64,000 nucleotides of DNA, taken from M0108 sp044228695 (GTDB lineage Bacteria > Pseudomonadota > Gammaproteobacteria > Chromatiales > Chromatiaceae). The stretch covers positions 1 to 64,000 of the forward strand of contig JBGAUK010000001.1 of NCBI GenBank assembly GCA_044228695.1. The letters run 5' to 3'. Position numbers and translations under genes: made by a program. The notes beneath the pieces were generated by a model. It had not been told where the DNA came from and did not search any database. It was given only the letters and a program-made list of their open reading frames with translations. Shown one piece after another: positions 35,623 to 44,369 of the stretch (positions are counted from its first letter, which is position 1; each line of letters begins with the position of its first letter).

Positions 35623-35800
35623 CCCGCCGCGGCAATCGCTTGATTTCGAAGCGAAAAAAGGGGGGCTTGCGCGAACCATTGGGCGAGCGCAAGGGTTGGT
35701 GGGAGTTGGAGGGGAAGTTGTTTTTTCAATTGTATAAAGATCAGATGGTTAGACGCGGCGCGAATCTACCGGATTTTCGCTGTCACTTGGGGTTCGCGCG
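35623..35800 (-). promoter_or_regulatory. CRISPR leader region
   Basis: The 178 bp between cas2 and the newest repeat are in the position of the leader on the minus strand. They contain A/T runs in an otherwise GC-rich sequence (GCGAAAAAAGG near 35650, TTGTTTTTTCAATTGTATAAA near 35717-35737), as expected of a leader with promoter and integration signals. No gene is seen. Confidence 0.7.
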
Positions 35801-36091
35801 TCAGACCAGGAGGGGACCTTCGAAGTCCAGAGACCGAAAGACTCCGTATTGCTTGACCCGGAGTTCATGGGGCTCGGTGAGTCGATAGAAACGCAGGTTG
35901 TCTTCTTCAAGATAGATCTCGGCGAGCAGTTTGCGCTCAAGTTCTTCGTACTGCATAGCGCTGACCTGGCACTCGAAAACCGATTTCTGCACCCGCTGGC
36001 CATAGCGCAGACACACCTTGGCGACACGCCGCAATCGACGGCGTCCCTCCCGGGTTTCGGTGGAGACATCGTAAGTTGCTATGACGAGCAT
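35801..36091 (-). CDS. cas2: CRISPR-associated protein Cas2
   Basis: This 96-aa protein starts at ATG 36091 behind AGGGA (MLVIATYDVSTETREGRRRL). It keeps the ferredoxin-like fold pattern and the conserved Asp at the end of strand 1 (ATYDV), then RVAKVCLRYGQRVQKSVFEC and EEDNLRFYRL. Cas2 dimerises and bridges two Cas1 dimers to integrate new spacers next to the leader. It is the last cas gene, 16 bp after cas1 and next to the leader. Confidence 0.95.
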   Translation of the reverse strand: MLVIATYDVSTETREGRRRLRRVAKVCLRYGQRVQKSVFECQVSAMQYEELERKLLAEIYLEEDNLRFYRLTEPHELRVKQYGVFRSLDFEGPLLV

Positions 36092-36107
36092 GGTACGGAT
36101 CCCTGCT

Positions 36108-37142
36108 TCACTTGGCGAGATAGGGGAGATAGGCCTCCATGTCACCACGCAGGGTGCGGGCGAGCAGGCGGGCTTGGACGAGGGGCAGCAGGGCCAGCGG
36201 GACCTTGCTGTCCAACAGGGGATGAAGGATCTCTTCCTGTTTGCGTTCCTGCCAGGCGGCGACCACGAGGCGGCGACCCGGATCGTTGAGCATGACGGCG
36301 CCACCCTCTCGTTCGTCGAAATCCCTGGCGTTGAGCTGGCCGCGATTGATGAGGGTGAGGGCGAAGCGATCGACCAGCACGGGACGGAATTCCTCTTGCA
36401 AGTCGAGGGCGAGGGCGGCACGGCCAGGACGAACGGCATGCAGGTAACCGAGCTGTGGGTCGAGTCCGACCGCTTCGGCGGCGGAGCGGCAATCATTCAT
36501 AAGCATGGAGTAGAGGAAAGAGATCAGGGCGTTAAAACGGTCACGCGGCGGGCGCCTGGTCCGTCCGTCCAGCCCAAAGACCGCGCGGGCCTGGGGCTTG
36601 ACGATGAGGTTCAAGGCGGCAAAGTAGCCGCGGGCAGCCTCGCCCTCGAAGCCCCGGAGGGTATCCAGGTCCGGAGCGGACGGGAGTGCACGCAGCGCGG
36701 CCGCCAGGTCCTCGGCGGCGCGGGTCAGCGTTTCGGCCTCTCCAGGGTCGGCGGCCTCGCGAGCGCCACGCAGCAGGACGGAGCGGCTGTTACGGACCTT
36801 GCCGGCAACCATGGCGCGAGCCGTGGTAAGAGTGAAGGCGGGATCACCCGCCGCGCGATGCTGGGCCTGACGCAGAAGGATATTGCCGGAGACCGGACCC
36901 TCCAGCCGGGCCTTGAAGCGTCCTGAGTTGTCTAGCAGAACCAGCGACTTGCCCTCCTCGGCCAGGCGATGCATCAGGGCGGGGGAGATCATGACGTTGC
37001 CGAAACAGACCAGGGCGCCGATATGGTGGAGCGGAACCCGCAGCCGGGTCTCCCGCTCCACCTCGATGCGCACGGATTGATTGTCCAGGTGCGCATAGGC
37101 CTGGGGGGTCATGATGTAGAGCGTATTCTGGACGGTATACAT
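36108..37142 (-). CDS. cas1: CRISPR-associated endonuclease Cas1 (type I-C)
   Basis: This 344-aa integrase has its metal ligands visible in GFEGEAARGYF (Glu), LGYLHAVRPGR (His) and LALDLQEEFRPVLVDR (Asp/Glu). The N-terminal beta domain is MYTVQNTLYIMTPQAYAHLD. Cas1-Cas2 inserts protospacers into the leader-proximal repeat. The ATG at 37142 overlaps the cas4 stop by one base (TGATG), so the 5'-extended frame to 37244 is not used. Confidence 0.97.
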   Translation of the reverse strand: MYTVQNTLYIMTPQAYAHLDNQSVRIEVERETRLRVPLHHIGALVCFGNVMISPALMHRLAEEGKSLVLLDNSGRFKARLEGPVSGNILLRQAQHRAAGDPAFTLTTARAMVAGKVRNSRSVLLRGAREAADPGEAETLTRAAEDLAAALRALPSAPDLDTLRGFEGEAARGYFAALNLIVKPQARAVFGLDGRTRRPPRDRFNALISFLYSMLMNDCRSAAEAVGLDPQLGYLHAVRPGRAALALDLQEEFRPVLVDRFALTLINRGQLNARDFDEREGGAVMLNDPGRRLVVAAWQERKQEEILHPLLDSKVPLALLPLVQARLLARTLRGDMEAYLPYLAK

Positions 37143-37789
37143 CAGGTCAGTCCATCGTCCGGGTTGAAGAGTCCTGCCCGCAGGGTTGCTTGCCGTGTAC
37201 GCCCGGCAATCGCCTCGGGTTGGCAGATGTCTCTGAGCGAACACTCCCGGCAGCGGGCGTCATTCACTGGCGGCGGCAAACGTCCGGAGGTGAGCATGGC
37301 GCGGATCGCGTCTGCCGTCTCTGCGACAAGTCGACGCAGTTCCTCATCGATTGGCACTTCTCGGCGGCGGTGGCTCGATGCGTGATAGACGGCGCCGCGA
37401 GTTACTGGTCGTCCAAGCATTTCTCCCAGGCACAGTGCCTGGGCAGCCAGTTGGATGTCATCATGAACAGCGCGACGTTTGCGCCCATGTTTGAACTCGA
37501 CCGGAAAGGGTGTGCCGTCCGGGTGAATTTCAACCAAATCGGCCTTACCGATCAGGCCCAATCGCTCGGACCATAGGGGTAGGGCACGTTCGATCTTGAC
37601 CCCGGCCTTTACTTCATAGCCGGGTTGGTCGACGAGATGATGGACGGCTTGACCGCGTGCGGTATGGACATTCTCCTCGAAGGCTTGCTCCTGATGGATC
37701 AAAGCGCACTGGCGGGGGCAGTAGGCCCAGTGCTGGAGGGCGGACAGCGGAATCGGCTCGGTCGGGGCGATTGAGGTGGCGGCTAGCAT
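37142..37789 (-). CDS. cas4: CRISPR-associated exonuclease Cas4
   Basis: This 215-aa RecB-like nuclease has an iron-sulfur cluster. Its Cys ligands are in AYCPRQC (Cys24/28) near the N-terminus and CRECSLRDIC at the C-terminus. The catalytic motifs are GKADLVEI and PVEFKHGRKR (E-x-K). In type I-C systems Cas4 trims prespacers and helps to select the PAM side. Its start ATG at 37789 overlaps the end of the DUF5615 toxin gene by 7 bp, tying adaptation genes to the embedded toxin pair. Confidence 0.95.
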   Translation of the reverse strand: MLAATSIAPTEPIPLSALQHWAYCPRQCALIHQEQAFEENVHTARGQAVHHLVDQPGYEVKAGVKIERALPLWSERLGLIGKADLVEIHPDGTPFPVEFKHGRKRRAVHDDIQLAAQALCLGEMLGRPVTRGAVYHASSHRRREVPIDEELRRLVAETADAIRAMLTSGRLPPPVNDARCRECSLRDICQPEAIAGRTRQATLRAGLFNPDDGLT

Positions 37790-38151
37790 GGCTTTTGTTT
37801 TGTCAGCGGTCTAATCCGCGTACCTTCGCGGCCGACCACGGCAAAGTGTCCATCTGGTGTTTCGGCAACGGCACGCAAGGCCAATTCGAGGACTTCCGCC
37901 ATCACGATGGGATGGAGCCGAAAGTACAGGATGGCCGTGGGTGCGGCGGCACTGCGGGAGAACACCAGTTCACCGAAATCGACATCGAAGGTCAGCAGCC
38001 GACGGCCGGTGCGACAGGCAAGCTCCAGCACGGCAAGATCGCTGATGCCCGGCGAAGACGCAGCCACGGACATGATGTCATGGCCTGCCGCCGCCAGACC
38101 CCGGATCACCGGGCCGGGAAAGTTCTCGTCGGCCAGCAACCCTCGGCTCAC
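37783..38151 (-). CDS. DUF5615 PIN-like toxin embedded in the cas operon
   Basis: This 122-aa protein starts at GTG 38151 (MSRGLLADENFPGPVIRGLA). It shows the two acidic motifs of the DUF5615/Mut7-C PIN-like fold: LADENFP and RRLLTFDVDFGELVF. By family this is the toxin (putative RNase) half of a DUF433-DUF5615 toxin-antitoxin pair. It overlaps the DUF433 gene by 4 bp (GTGA) and cas4 by 7 bp, so the three are translationally coupled. Toxic activity is inferred from family only. Confidence 0.85.
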   Translation of the reverse strand: MSRGLLADENFPGPVIRGLAAAGHDIMSVAASSPGISDLAVLELACRTGRRLLTFDVDFGELVFSRSAAAPTAILYFRLHPIVMAEVLELALRAVAETPDGHFAVVGREGTRIRPLTKQKPC

Positions 38152-38405
38152 GCAGGAACCTGGCCGGACTCCGCCGCCGCTTGCATGATAAAGCTCTCAT
38201 CCTTCATACAGTCCCGAACGAAGGCGAAGACCGCCTCCAAGTCCTGTTGTTTGACGTGGGGATAGCTGTCCAGTATCTGCGCTTCGCTCCAACCGGAGGC
38301 CAGCAGATCGAGAACGAACTCCACGCCAATGCGGGTGCCCTTGATTCGCGGCTTTCCAAAGAGGGTATCGGGATCGGATACGATGCGGCCGTGCCAGTCG
38401 GTCAT
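38148..38405 (-). CDS. DUF433 antitoxin-like protein embedded in the cas operon
   Basis: This 85-aa protein from ATG 38405 (MTDWHGRIVSDPDTLFGKPR) carries the DUF433 core IKGTRIGVEFVLDLLASGWS, a helix-turn-helix with SYPHVKQQDLEAVFAFVRDC. It begins 13 bp after the cas7 stop and overlaps the toxin gene by 4 bp. It probably neutralises the DUF5615 protein and may autoregulate. A second copy without a partner lies at 34174-34413. A TTG at 38441 inside cas7 would give a longer form. Confidence 0.85.
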   Translation of the reverse strand: MTDWHGRIVSDPDTLFGKPRIKGTRIGVEFVLDLLASGWSEAQILDSYPHVKQQDLEAVFAFVRDCMKDESFIMQAAAESGQVPA

Positions 38406-38476
38406 GGTAGGTATCCGTTCAGCAGAGGATCTGTAATTCAACGCCGTGGTAATCGGCCAGCTTTCCGGCCGGGGGT
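38200..38476. repeat. Direct repeat, right copy (DUF433 gene and cas7 3' end)
   Basis: This is the apparent parent of the repeat at 34209-34484. It spans most of the DUF433 gene and the last 58 bp of cas7 (38419-38476), all in their natural operon context. The two copies bracket the DUF5615, cas4, cas1, cas2 genes and the array. Confidence 0.9.
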
Positions 38477-39531
38477 GCTGTCACCTGATAGTCGGCGATG
38501 CTTCGTGCGGGTAGGGTCGGATCGCTCCGGCTAACCTGGATCAGGTCAAACAGCTTATGGGCGGAGGCGTTTCCCAGGTGGCTGTCGTGCTTAAAGACGT
38601 AGAGACCACGGGTCGCCATTTCGCCGCGGGCGGCTGAATGGTCATGGTCGAACATGTTGGTCAGTGCGTCCCACAGCAGTTTCAGGTCATCCTCAGCGAA
38701 CTGAGTCTGACCAGCGAAGTGGGCAGAGATGAAACCGTGGGTACGATAGAGCCCATAGGGGACAGTGAATTTGCGGCCCATGGTGCGGTTGTCGCCGCTT
38801 TGCTTAGTCGCCTCGGCCTCGGTTGCAACCGCGCAGCGGGTGATCGAGTGTTCCAGAGTGACGATTGGATCCAGGGAGCGGGCGAAGGTGAGTTGGACTG
38901 GACCGCGCACCTGGCCGCAATTCGGGGCTGTTTTCAAAGACAGGACAGCGCCGAAAGTGCGGATATCATAAAAATCCTTGCACATTTGCACTCGCCCTTT
39001 CTCCGTCTCCTCTTGTCTTGGTTTACGCGCCTTGACATTTTTCAGGGCCTTGCCGATGAAATCCTTTAACTGCTTGGATAGTTCGGTCTCTTTGAGCCAT
39101 TGTTTTACTTCTTCCTTATCCAACACGGCCGATAGCCTGATGACCGGACGGTCCTCGTCGTCCGTCTCCCGATCCATACCATCGGGCAAAGCCAGATCAT
39201 TGAACTGTTCGACTAAACCCTCTGGAATCATTTCCGTTAAGTCCTGGCCCAGATTAATGCCGCATTTTTCCAATGCCGCGAAGTGGGCGCGCACCAAAAC
39301 CGCCTTCTCCTTAATATAAATGTCGTAACCAGGCTCAAAACCACCATCAGCCTTGCCCTTAATCATCCCGACATAATTACGAATCTTGCGCTTGATGGAT
39401 ACGTCGGTAACCAAGCCTTGGCCGGTTTCGGTGTCCAGACGTGGCAGGTTGCCGGCGTCGGGGTCGCCATTGGGGTTGCCATCCTTGACATCGAACAGAA
39501 GGACAAAGTCGTAACGATTCTGGATACTCAT
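38419..39531 (-). CDS. cas7: Type I-C Cascade backbone protein Cas7 (Csd2)
   Basis: The 370-aa protein opens with YDFVLLFDVKDGNPNGDPDA and GNLPRLDTETGQGLVTDVSI, the Csd2/Csh2 signature. It continues with RTFGAVLSL...GQVRGPVQLTFARSLDPI and NRTMGRKFTVPYGLYRTHGF. It polymerises along the crRNA in the interference complex. It is longer than the roughly 285-290 aa usual for Csd2; extra sequence lies around residues 105-175 with a charged helical segment. The start overlaps the cas8c stop (ATGA). Confidence 0.95.
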   Translation of the reverse strand: MSIQNRYDFVLLFDVKDGNPNGDPDAGNLPRLDTETGQGLVTDVSIKRKIRNYVGMIKGKADGGFEPGYDIYIKEKAVLVRAHFAALEKCGINLGQDLTEMIPEGLVEQFNDLALPDGMDRETDDEDRPVIRLSAVLDKEEVKQWLKETELSKQLKDFIGKALKNVKARKPRQEETEKGRVQMCKDFYDIRTFGAVLSLKTAPNCGQVRGPVQLTFARSLDPIVTLEHSITRCAVATEAEATKQSGDNRTMGRKFTVPYGLYRTHGFISAHFAGQTQFAEDDLKLLWDALTNMFDHDHSAARGEMATRGLYVFKHDSHLGNASAHKLFDLIQVSRSDPTLPARSIADYQVTAPPAGKLADYHGVELQILC

Positions 39532-41354
39532 TGGTCGTTTCCTTGGCTAATGGTCTTGAAGAGGTCTTGACGCTGGTGGTAGTAACCGATCACGAACCGG
39601 CCTTGATTCTCGAGCGACAGGGTTGCGTGGAATCCCAGATTGCCGTCGATGCCCTCGTTGCAGATGGCTTGGATCAGCTTATCCCGATTGACATACAGCC
39701 CCGGCTTTTCCTTGCGTAGCTTGGTCATGTGATGCTGGTTGCGCCGCATCAGGGTCGGAAAGACCGCCGATGGGGTGCTTGATGCCGAGCCGAAATAGCT
39801 GTCGCGGATGGTCGTATTGACCTTGTTCGGGCCACCGGCGGCGTCTTGCTGGACGCGCTCCAGTACGGCGAACAGTCGTCCGAGGCGGTAGCCAATATTC
39901 GTGTTGGTTTCGTCTAGAGCCATCTCGATCTCCCTCTCCTGACTTGGGTTGGCGTTGCGAATGTGACGATTGAGCCAGGCCTTGATGAGGGCGGCGCGGG
40001 CGTAGGGGATGTGATCTCGGTGCTTGCCATTCCTGTCCCTCCTTGACTGCTCGGCATGGATGCGACGTAAGGCAGCCTGTAACAGTGTCTGCGGATAATG
40101 GGTGCCGGCCAGGATCGACTTCATAAAGTCTCCGCCAAGATTCGGCGGCAATTTATCGATATCACCATTGGGACGTTCGGATGTCGTCTGGGCCAATGAG
40201 CTGAGCAGCGTTTTCAGGGACAGGAATGGAGTATCCACGTACTTCGGCTGGATGATCTCCAAGTCCTTAAAGTGCTTAAGAATGTTCCCAGCCATTTCGC
40301 CCACGGTGGCGACATGCCAGAAGCGGACCGCGATGCGTGCGGCATTGGGGGAAAGAGCAAGTACGAAAAAGCGTGTTCCGTCGTCGTAGATAGCGGGCGT
40401 GCCGGCCTTGGGTGCTTCAAATAGCTCCTTGACAGCGTTTACACCCTGATCGGTATCGCTTTCCGTCGGTTCCGCGAACAACTGAGCGAGCAACGACTCC
40501 ATATGATTCTCGGTCTCCGCCCAGAAAATCGTCGATGCGTCGCCAACCTGGATGCGTTGCTTGGAGTTTAGCAAGTGATTGAGGGCTGTAGTGTAGGCAA
40601 AGGCTGCGCGCTTACCGATTGGGGCGTTGGCCCCTTGCTCCCTTCCGAAGGAACCAACGGACGGAAGATTGAAAGAGACGATATTGGCACCGCTGGTTTG
40701 AGAACCCCAGACCCCTTTGATGGGTGGATGCAATCGTTCGATTAGATCAGTTCGGCCAGTTATCAGGCAAACATTGCGATGGTATTCGCCCGACGCGACC
40801 GGCTCGTTCGCTGCCAAGACCAGCGGGTCACTGCATACCGGGTTTTCTTCTCCGGCGAGTTTGAGACTGAAATTGGCGCCTTCCGCAATTAGTTGGGGCC
40901 AGAGTGGGTCGGCGAGGGCCGCCGTAAAGTCAGCACGGCAGAGGAAGGCTAATACCGTTGAGACTCCTGCAGTGGCTCGAACTTCGTCCGGTAACCTTTC
41001 GATTTCCGAGCGGAACTCAGCGGACATTGCGACGAGGCGCTCGCGGTAGTGCTTTTCCTTTCCCTTCTGGCGTTGCTCTATTAATTTTTTTGGATCTGGA
41101 AGGCCGAGTATATATTCGACGTTCCCCCATAGAAGATTGGCAGCAACATTGACCGATTTCTTGACGGCCTGAGGAACGAGATAGGAATGGCCACGATTAC
41201 GCTTTCCTTCGCCCTGCCGAGCATCTTGGATATGGCTAAAGGTTCCGTCTTGCTTCAATACAAATAGGAATGGCAGCTCTTTACGTTCGATCCCCAAATC
41301 AGGAAGGGTGTCACGTTTGCGCTCGTAATAGTCGTACAGCGATTGAAGAATCAT
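39528..41354 (-). CDS. cas8c: Type I-C Cascade large subunit Cas8c (Csd1)
   Basis: The 608-aa protein opens with MILQSLYDYYERKRDTLPDL and contains the Csd1 landmarks RNVCLITGRTDLIERLHPPI, GVWGSQTSGANIVSFN, FAYTTALNHLL and ALRRIHAEQSRRDRNGKHRD. Cas8c recognises the PAM and recruits Cas3. In I-C systems an internal start also gives Cas11c from the 3' part of this gene, and that start was not localised here. It overlaps cas5 and cas7 by 4 bp each. Confidence 0.95.
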   Translation of the reverse strand: MILQSLYDYYERKRDTLPDLGIERKELPFLFVLKQDGTFSHIQDARQGEGKRNRGHSYLVPQAVKKSVNVAANLLWGNVEYILGLPDPKKLIEQRQKGKEKHYRERLVAMSAEFRSEIERLPDEVRATAGVSTVLAFLCRADFTAALADPLWPQLIAEGANFSLKLAGEENPVCSDPLVLAANEPVASGEYHRNVCLITGRTDLIERLHPPIKGVWGSQTSGANIVSFNLPSVGSFGREQGANAPIGKRAAFAYTTALNHLLNSKQRIQVGDASTIFWAETENHMESLLAQLFAEPTESDTDQGVNAVKELFEAPKAGTPAIYDDGTRFFVLALSPNAARIAVRFWHVATVGEMAGNILKHFKDLEIIQPKYVDTPFLSLKTLLSSLAQTTSERPNGDIDKLPPNLGGDFMKSILAGTHYPQTLLQAALRRIHAEQSRRDRNGKHRDHIPYARAALIKAWLNRHIRNANPSQEREIEMALDETNTNIGYRLGRLFAVLERVQQDAAGGPNKVNTTIRDSYFGSASSTPSAVFPTLMRRNQHHMTKLRKEKPGLYVNRDKLIQAICNEGIDGNLGFHATLSLENQGRFVIGYYHQRQDLFKTISQGNDQ

Positions 41355-42058
41355 CTCCGTACCTCAACCGCTTCCATGTCGATGACCCCGTGCTTCATCA
41401 CCGGCCGGAAGAAGCTGGAAGTCATGCTATCTGCATAGTCGATATCATGAAGCATCCAGCCGAGATCCGGGTTATCCGCGATGGGTGGCTCGGCTTGTGC
41501 CGCGGACGCGATGTTCTCGATCAACTCAAAGTGGGCGGAGAACTCTCGGCACCCAAGATAAGGTTGCCAGGCACATTGGCCCTTGCGGGCGCGGCGTTGG
41601 AACATAGCTAGATACTTGGCCGGGTGCTCCGGTTGTCCTTCCTCGGGCTCCGGCGGTTTCTCCTTATACAGCCCTGAGAAGTGACGGACGTGTTTGGATG
41701 AGTCCACAACCTCAAACCCGGCATGGAGCCGATAGGCCACGTCGCGCAAGAACAGACCGGCGCGCTGCTGGCGGTGGTCCTCAATGTAGAGGCCAGAGCC
41801 GCCAGCCTTGTTGGGAGCTTCGGCTAAGGCTGTTTTCCCAACCTCGTTGCGGCGCACCGATATCCACTTGATGGGATTTAGGACCTCGATTTTGGTGATC
41901 CGCCAGCGAATTTCGGGCTTCCACAGGACGGCTTCGAAAATCGCGCGGGCGGCCGATGGGGTGATAACGTCGTAGGAGACGCGCTCGACCTTCATCTCGG
42001 GTCGGGTAAAACAGGCGAAATCGCCCCAGACCTTCAGACAAAGTGTTTTCGGCATCAT
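41351..42058 (-). CDS. cas5: Type I-C Cas5 (Cas5c/Cas5d) crRNA-processing protein
   Basis: The 235-aa protein opens with LCLKVWGDFACFTRPEMKVE and contains YDVITPSAARAIFEAVLWKP, the Cas5d pattern, and CAWQPYLGCREFSAHFELIE near the C-terminus. In type I-C, Cas5 replaces Cas6 and cuts the precursor crRNA at the repeat hairpin. ATG 42058 or 42055 could both serve as start. Confidence 0.95.
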   Translation of the reverse strand: MMPKTLCLKVWGDFACFTRPEMKVERVSYDVITPSAARAIFEAVLWKPEIRWRITKIEVLNPIKWISVRRNEVGKTALAEAPNKAGGSGLYIEDHRQQRAGLFLRDVAYRLHAGFEVVDSSKHVRHFSGLYKEKPPEPEEGQPEHPAKYLAMFQRRARKGQCAWQPYLGCREFSAHFELIENIASAAQAEPPIADNPDLGWMLHDIDYADSMTSSFFRPVMKHGVIDMEAVEVRR

Positions 42059-42068
42059 TAAGCTCCAT

Positions 42069-44369
42069 TCACACGACGTAGTTTTCAGCGGCGAGCGTCA
42101 CGTCGTCGGCGCAGCCCAGGAAACCGAGTGTCTTATCGTAAAGCAGATCGTTTTCTTGGGCGTAAAGGCCGGGCAGAATTTCTCTCACGTCACCTTGGGT
42201 GATGAGTCGCTCCAGACAGTCACGGCGCACGTTGACGCTGTAGCGCTGCAACTTGCGCATGAGCCAACGGTCAGGTCCCCGAGACTCGATCTGGCGCAGC
42301 CATTTCTCGGATTCGCCCCATTGGACAATCACTGGGGCGCCATCCTCGGCTATAAAGTGGAACCGTTCGGCGGCGGTGCGAAAACTGAACTCCAAACTCG
42401 GGCCTGGCTTCAGCAAGCCAAGGATGTCTGCCTTGTCGAAGGTGTTCAGCGCGGCGAACCACAGCTTGAAATATCGCTCAAACAGTGCCGGGGCCAGTGT
42501 CGGACTCGGTTCGATCGCGAGCAGTTCGCGGGTGGCTTGCTCTCCCTTGAGCAGCAGTCCCTGTGGGGCTGGAGTGGGTGCCTTGAAGACATAGACAATA
42601 CCCTGTGCCGCATCGAGGCCCCGCGTGAGACGCCCCTCCCGGTTGCAGCGTCCGGCGGCTTGGGCGATTGAGTCCAGCCCAGCGAGCGCGCGAAACACGA
42701 CCGGGAAATCTACGTCTACCCCTGCCTCGATCAGTTGAGTGCTGACCACGCGCAGTTGCGCGGGGGGCAAGCTGGTCTTGGCCCCCTCCCGGTTGGTTTC
42801 CAGGCGGTGGCGAATCTCCGCGATACGTTCGGCACGATGGGCGCCGCACAGGTCAGTGGAGAGGTAGAGTGCCCCCGGCAGTTTTTGCGCCAACTCGCGG
42901 GCATCGCGCTTGCGGTTGACGATGACCAGTGCCTGGTCGTGCTTGCTGATGCGAGCGGCGAGTTGGTCCCAGTCGGTTGATTGTTGCGTATCTGGCCAGT
43001 GGATCTTGACCCGCTCCAGCTTGCGGTAGAGATCGCGAGGCGCCTGTATATGCGGGCCGCCTTGCATGAGTTCGCGCACATCGGGCAGGCCAAGGAAGGG
43101 CCTGCCATTGATGTTACGGGGCGCAAAAGCGGGCTGGGTGGCGGTGCAGAGGACGAAGGTGACACCGTAGTGGGTGCTGAGCGTCCTGATAGCGGCGAGA
43201 CAGGGCTCCAGGAACTCGGGGGGCAGGAGTTGCGCCTCATCCAGGATGACGACGGAATTCACCAGATTGTGTAGCTTCCGGCAGCGAGATGAGCGCGCAG
43301 CGAACAGTGATTCAAACAGTTGCACGTTGGTGGTGACGATCAGTGGGGCATCCCAATTTTCCGCCGCCAGCCTACTGCGGAGGGTCTCCTTGTCGGGGTC
43401 CAGGTTGCTGTGATGCTCCACCAGGTCATCCCCGAAGATTTCACGGAAAATATCGGCCGTTTGTTCGATGATAGAAAGGTAGGGTATCGCGTAGATCACC
43501 CGGCGCTTGCCGTGATGCATGGCGTGGTGCAACGCGAAGCCCAGGGAAGAAAGCGTCTTGGCGCCGCCGGTGGGGACAGTGAGCGAATAGAGTCCATTTC
43601 CGCTGGGCTCGGCCGCGCGGTCGATGCACTGGTTGAGCACCTTCGCGCGCAGTTGGTTGATAGGACTTGGGCGGGCCTGTTTTACCAGGCCTTGCATGTG
43701 GCCCGTGAACCGATCAAGTAGGCCTGTTACCGGTGGGTAGGCGCAGCGTTGAAGGCTTGCCGCCGATTTCATGTATCTTTCGGTATCAAGGAAATCGGCG
43801 TCCACCAGGCAGGAGAACAGCAACCGCAGCCAGATGTGGAGGTCGTCTTTGGTGCCCTTGGGGCGGCTAGTCGGGCGTTGCCCATGGAGAATTTCATCGG
43901 GTGGCTGTTGGTCGCACACCTCTTTGAGCCACCCTGCTTTTACTGCTGCCGCAAGCCGTTGGAATAGGCTGGAATTGTCGCCGTTCCAATCAGGCAGTCC
44001 AGCGTGATGGCCGGTAATGAGGTAACCCAGCAGGCGCCCCGCGCCTTCCCCCAGTTCAGCAATAGCATGAGCGGCGCCGGCGGTTGAATGGTCTACTCGC
44101 TTGCCAATGCCTTCGATGTGGGCGTTCTCAGCCTCGAACCCGCTTGCGTTGCGGATATAGGCTTGTAAAGCAGGTCGGTATTTGCCGAGGTCATGCCAAT
44201 AACTGGCGAGGGCGGCCCAGTCACTGGCACCGAAGACTTGAGCATGGCAGGACGCTAGTTCGGCAACTCCGGCCAAGTGCTCTTCGAGGTAGTGAGGCTC
44301 ACGCCATTGTCCAGCTTCGTCTTTCGCGGCATGGGCGATGGGCCGTATCTGTCGCGGCAATATGTTCAA
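42069..44369 (-). CDS. cas3: CRISPR-associated helicase-nuclease Cas3
   Basis: This is a fusion of HD nuclease and SF2 helicase, about 766 aa. The HD motif is SYWHDLGKYRPALQAY with ITGHHAGLPDW. Walker A is TVPTGGAKTLSSLGFALHHA (Ala precedes Lys where Gly is usual). Walker B is VVILDEAQLLPPEF, and motif VI is AQAAGRCNREGR. Cas3 unwinds and degrades target DNA. The start is placed at TTG 44369, 6 nt behind GGAGAG; the longer frame to 44492 has no better signal. It heads the cas operon, 10 bp before cas5. Confidence 0.95.
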   Translation of the reverse strand: MNILPRQIRPIAHAAKDEAGQWREPHYLEEHLAGVAELASCHAQVFGASDWAALASYWHDLGKYRPALQAYIRNASGFEAENAHIEGIGKRVDHSTAGAAHAIAELGEGAGRLLGYLITGHHAGLPDWNGDNSSLFQRLAAAVKAGWLKEVCDQQPPDEILHGQRPTSRPKGTKDDLHIWLRLLFSCLVDADFLDTERYMKSAASLQRCAYPPVTGLLDRFTGHMQGLVKQARPSPINQLRAKVLNQCIDRAAEPSGNGLYSLTVPTGGAKTLSSLGFALHHAMHHGKRRVIYAIPYLSIIEQTADIFREIFGDDLVEHHSNLDPDKETLRSRLAAENWDAPLIVTTNVQLFESLFAARSSRCRKLHNLVNSVVILDEAQLLPPEFLEPCLAAIRTLSTHYGVTFVLCTATQPAFAPRNINGRPFLGLPDVRELMQGGPHIQAPRDLYRKLERVKIHWPDTQQSTDWDQLAARISKHDQALVIVNRKRDARELAQKLPGALYLSTDLCGAHRAERIAEIRHRLETNREGAKTSLPPAQLRVVSTQLIEAGVDVDFPVVFRALAGLDSIAQAAGRCNREGRLTRGLDAAQGIVYVFKAPTPAPQGLLLKGEQATRELLAIEPSPTLAPALFERYFKLWFAALNTFDKADILGLLKPGPSLEFSFRTAAERFHFIAEDGAPVIVQWGESEKWLRQIESRGPDRWLMRKLQRYSVNVRRDCLERLITQGDVREILPGLYAQENDLLYDKTLGFLGCADDVTLAAENYVV

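Noticed and set aside
34784..35643. Plus- and minus-strand frames across the CRISPR array encoding repeated FQSTPDQLVGRF / SPDQLVGRGLK peptides
   Set aside because: The repeated peptides are translations of CRISPR repeats, not a protein repeat family.
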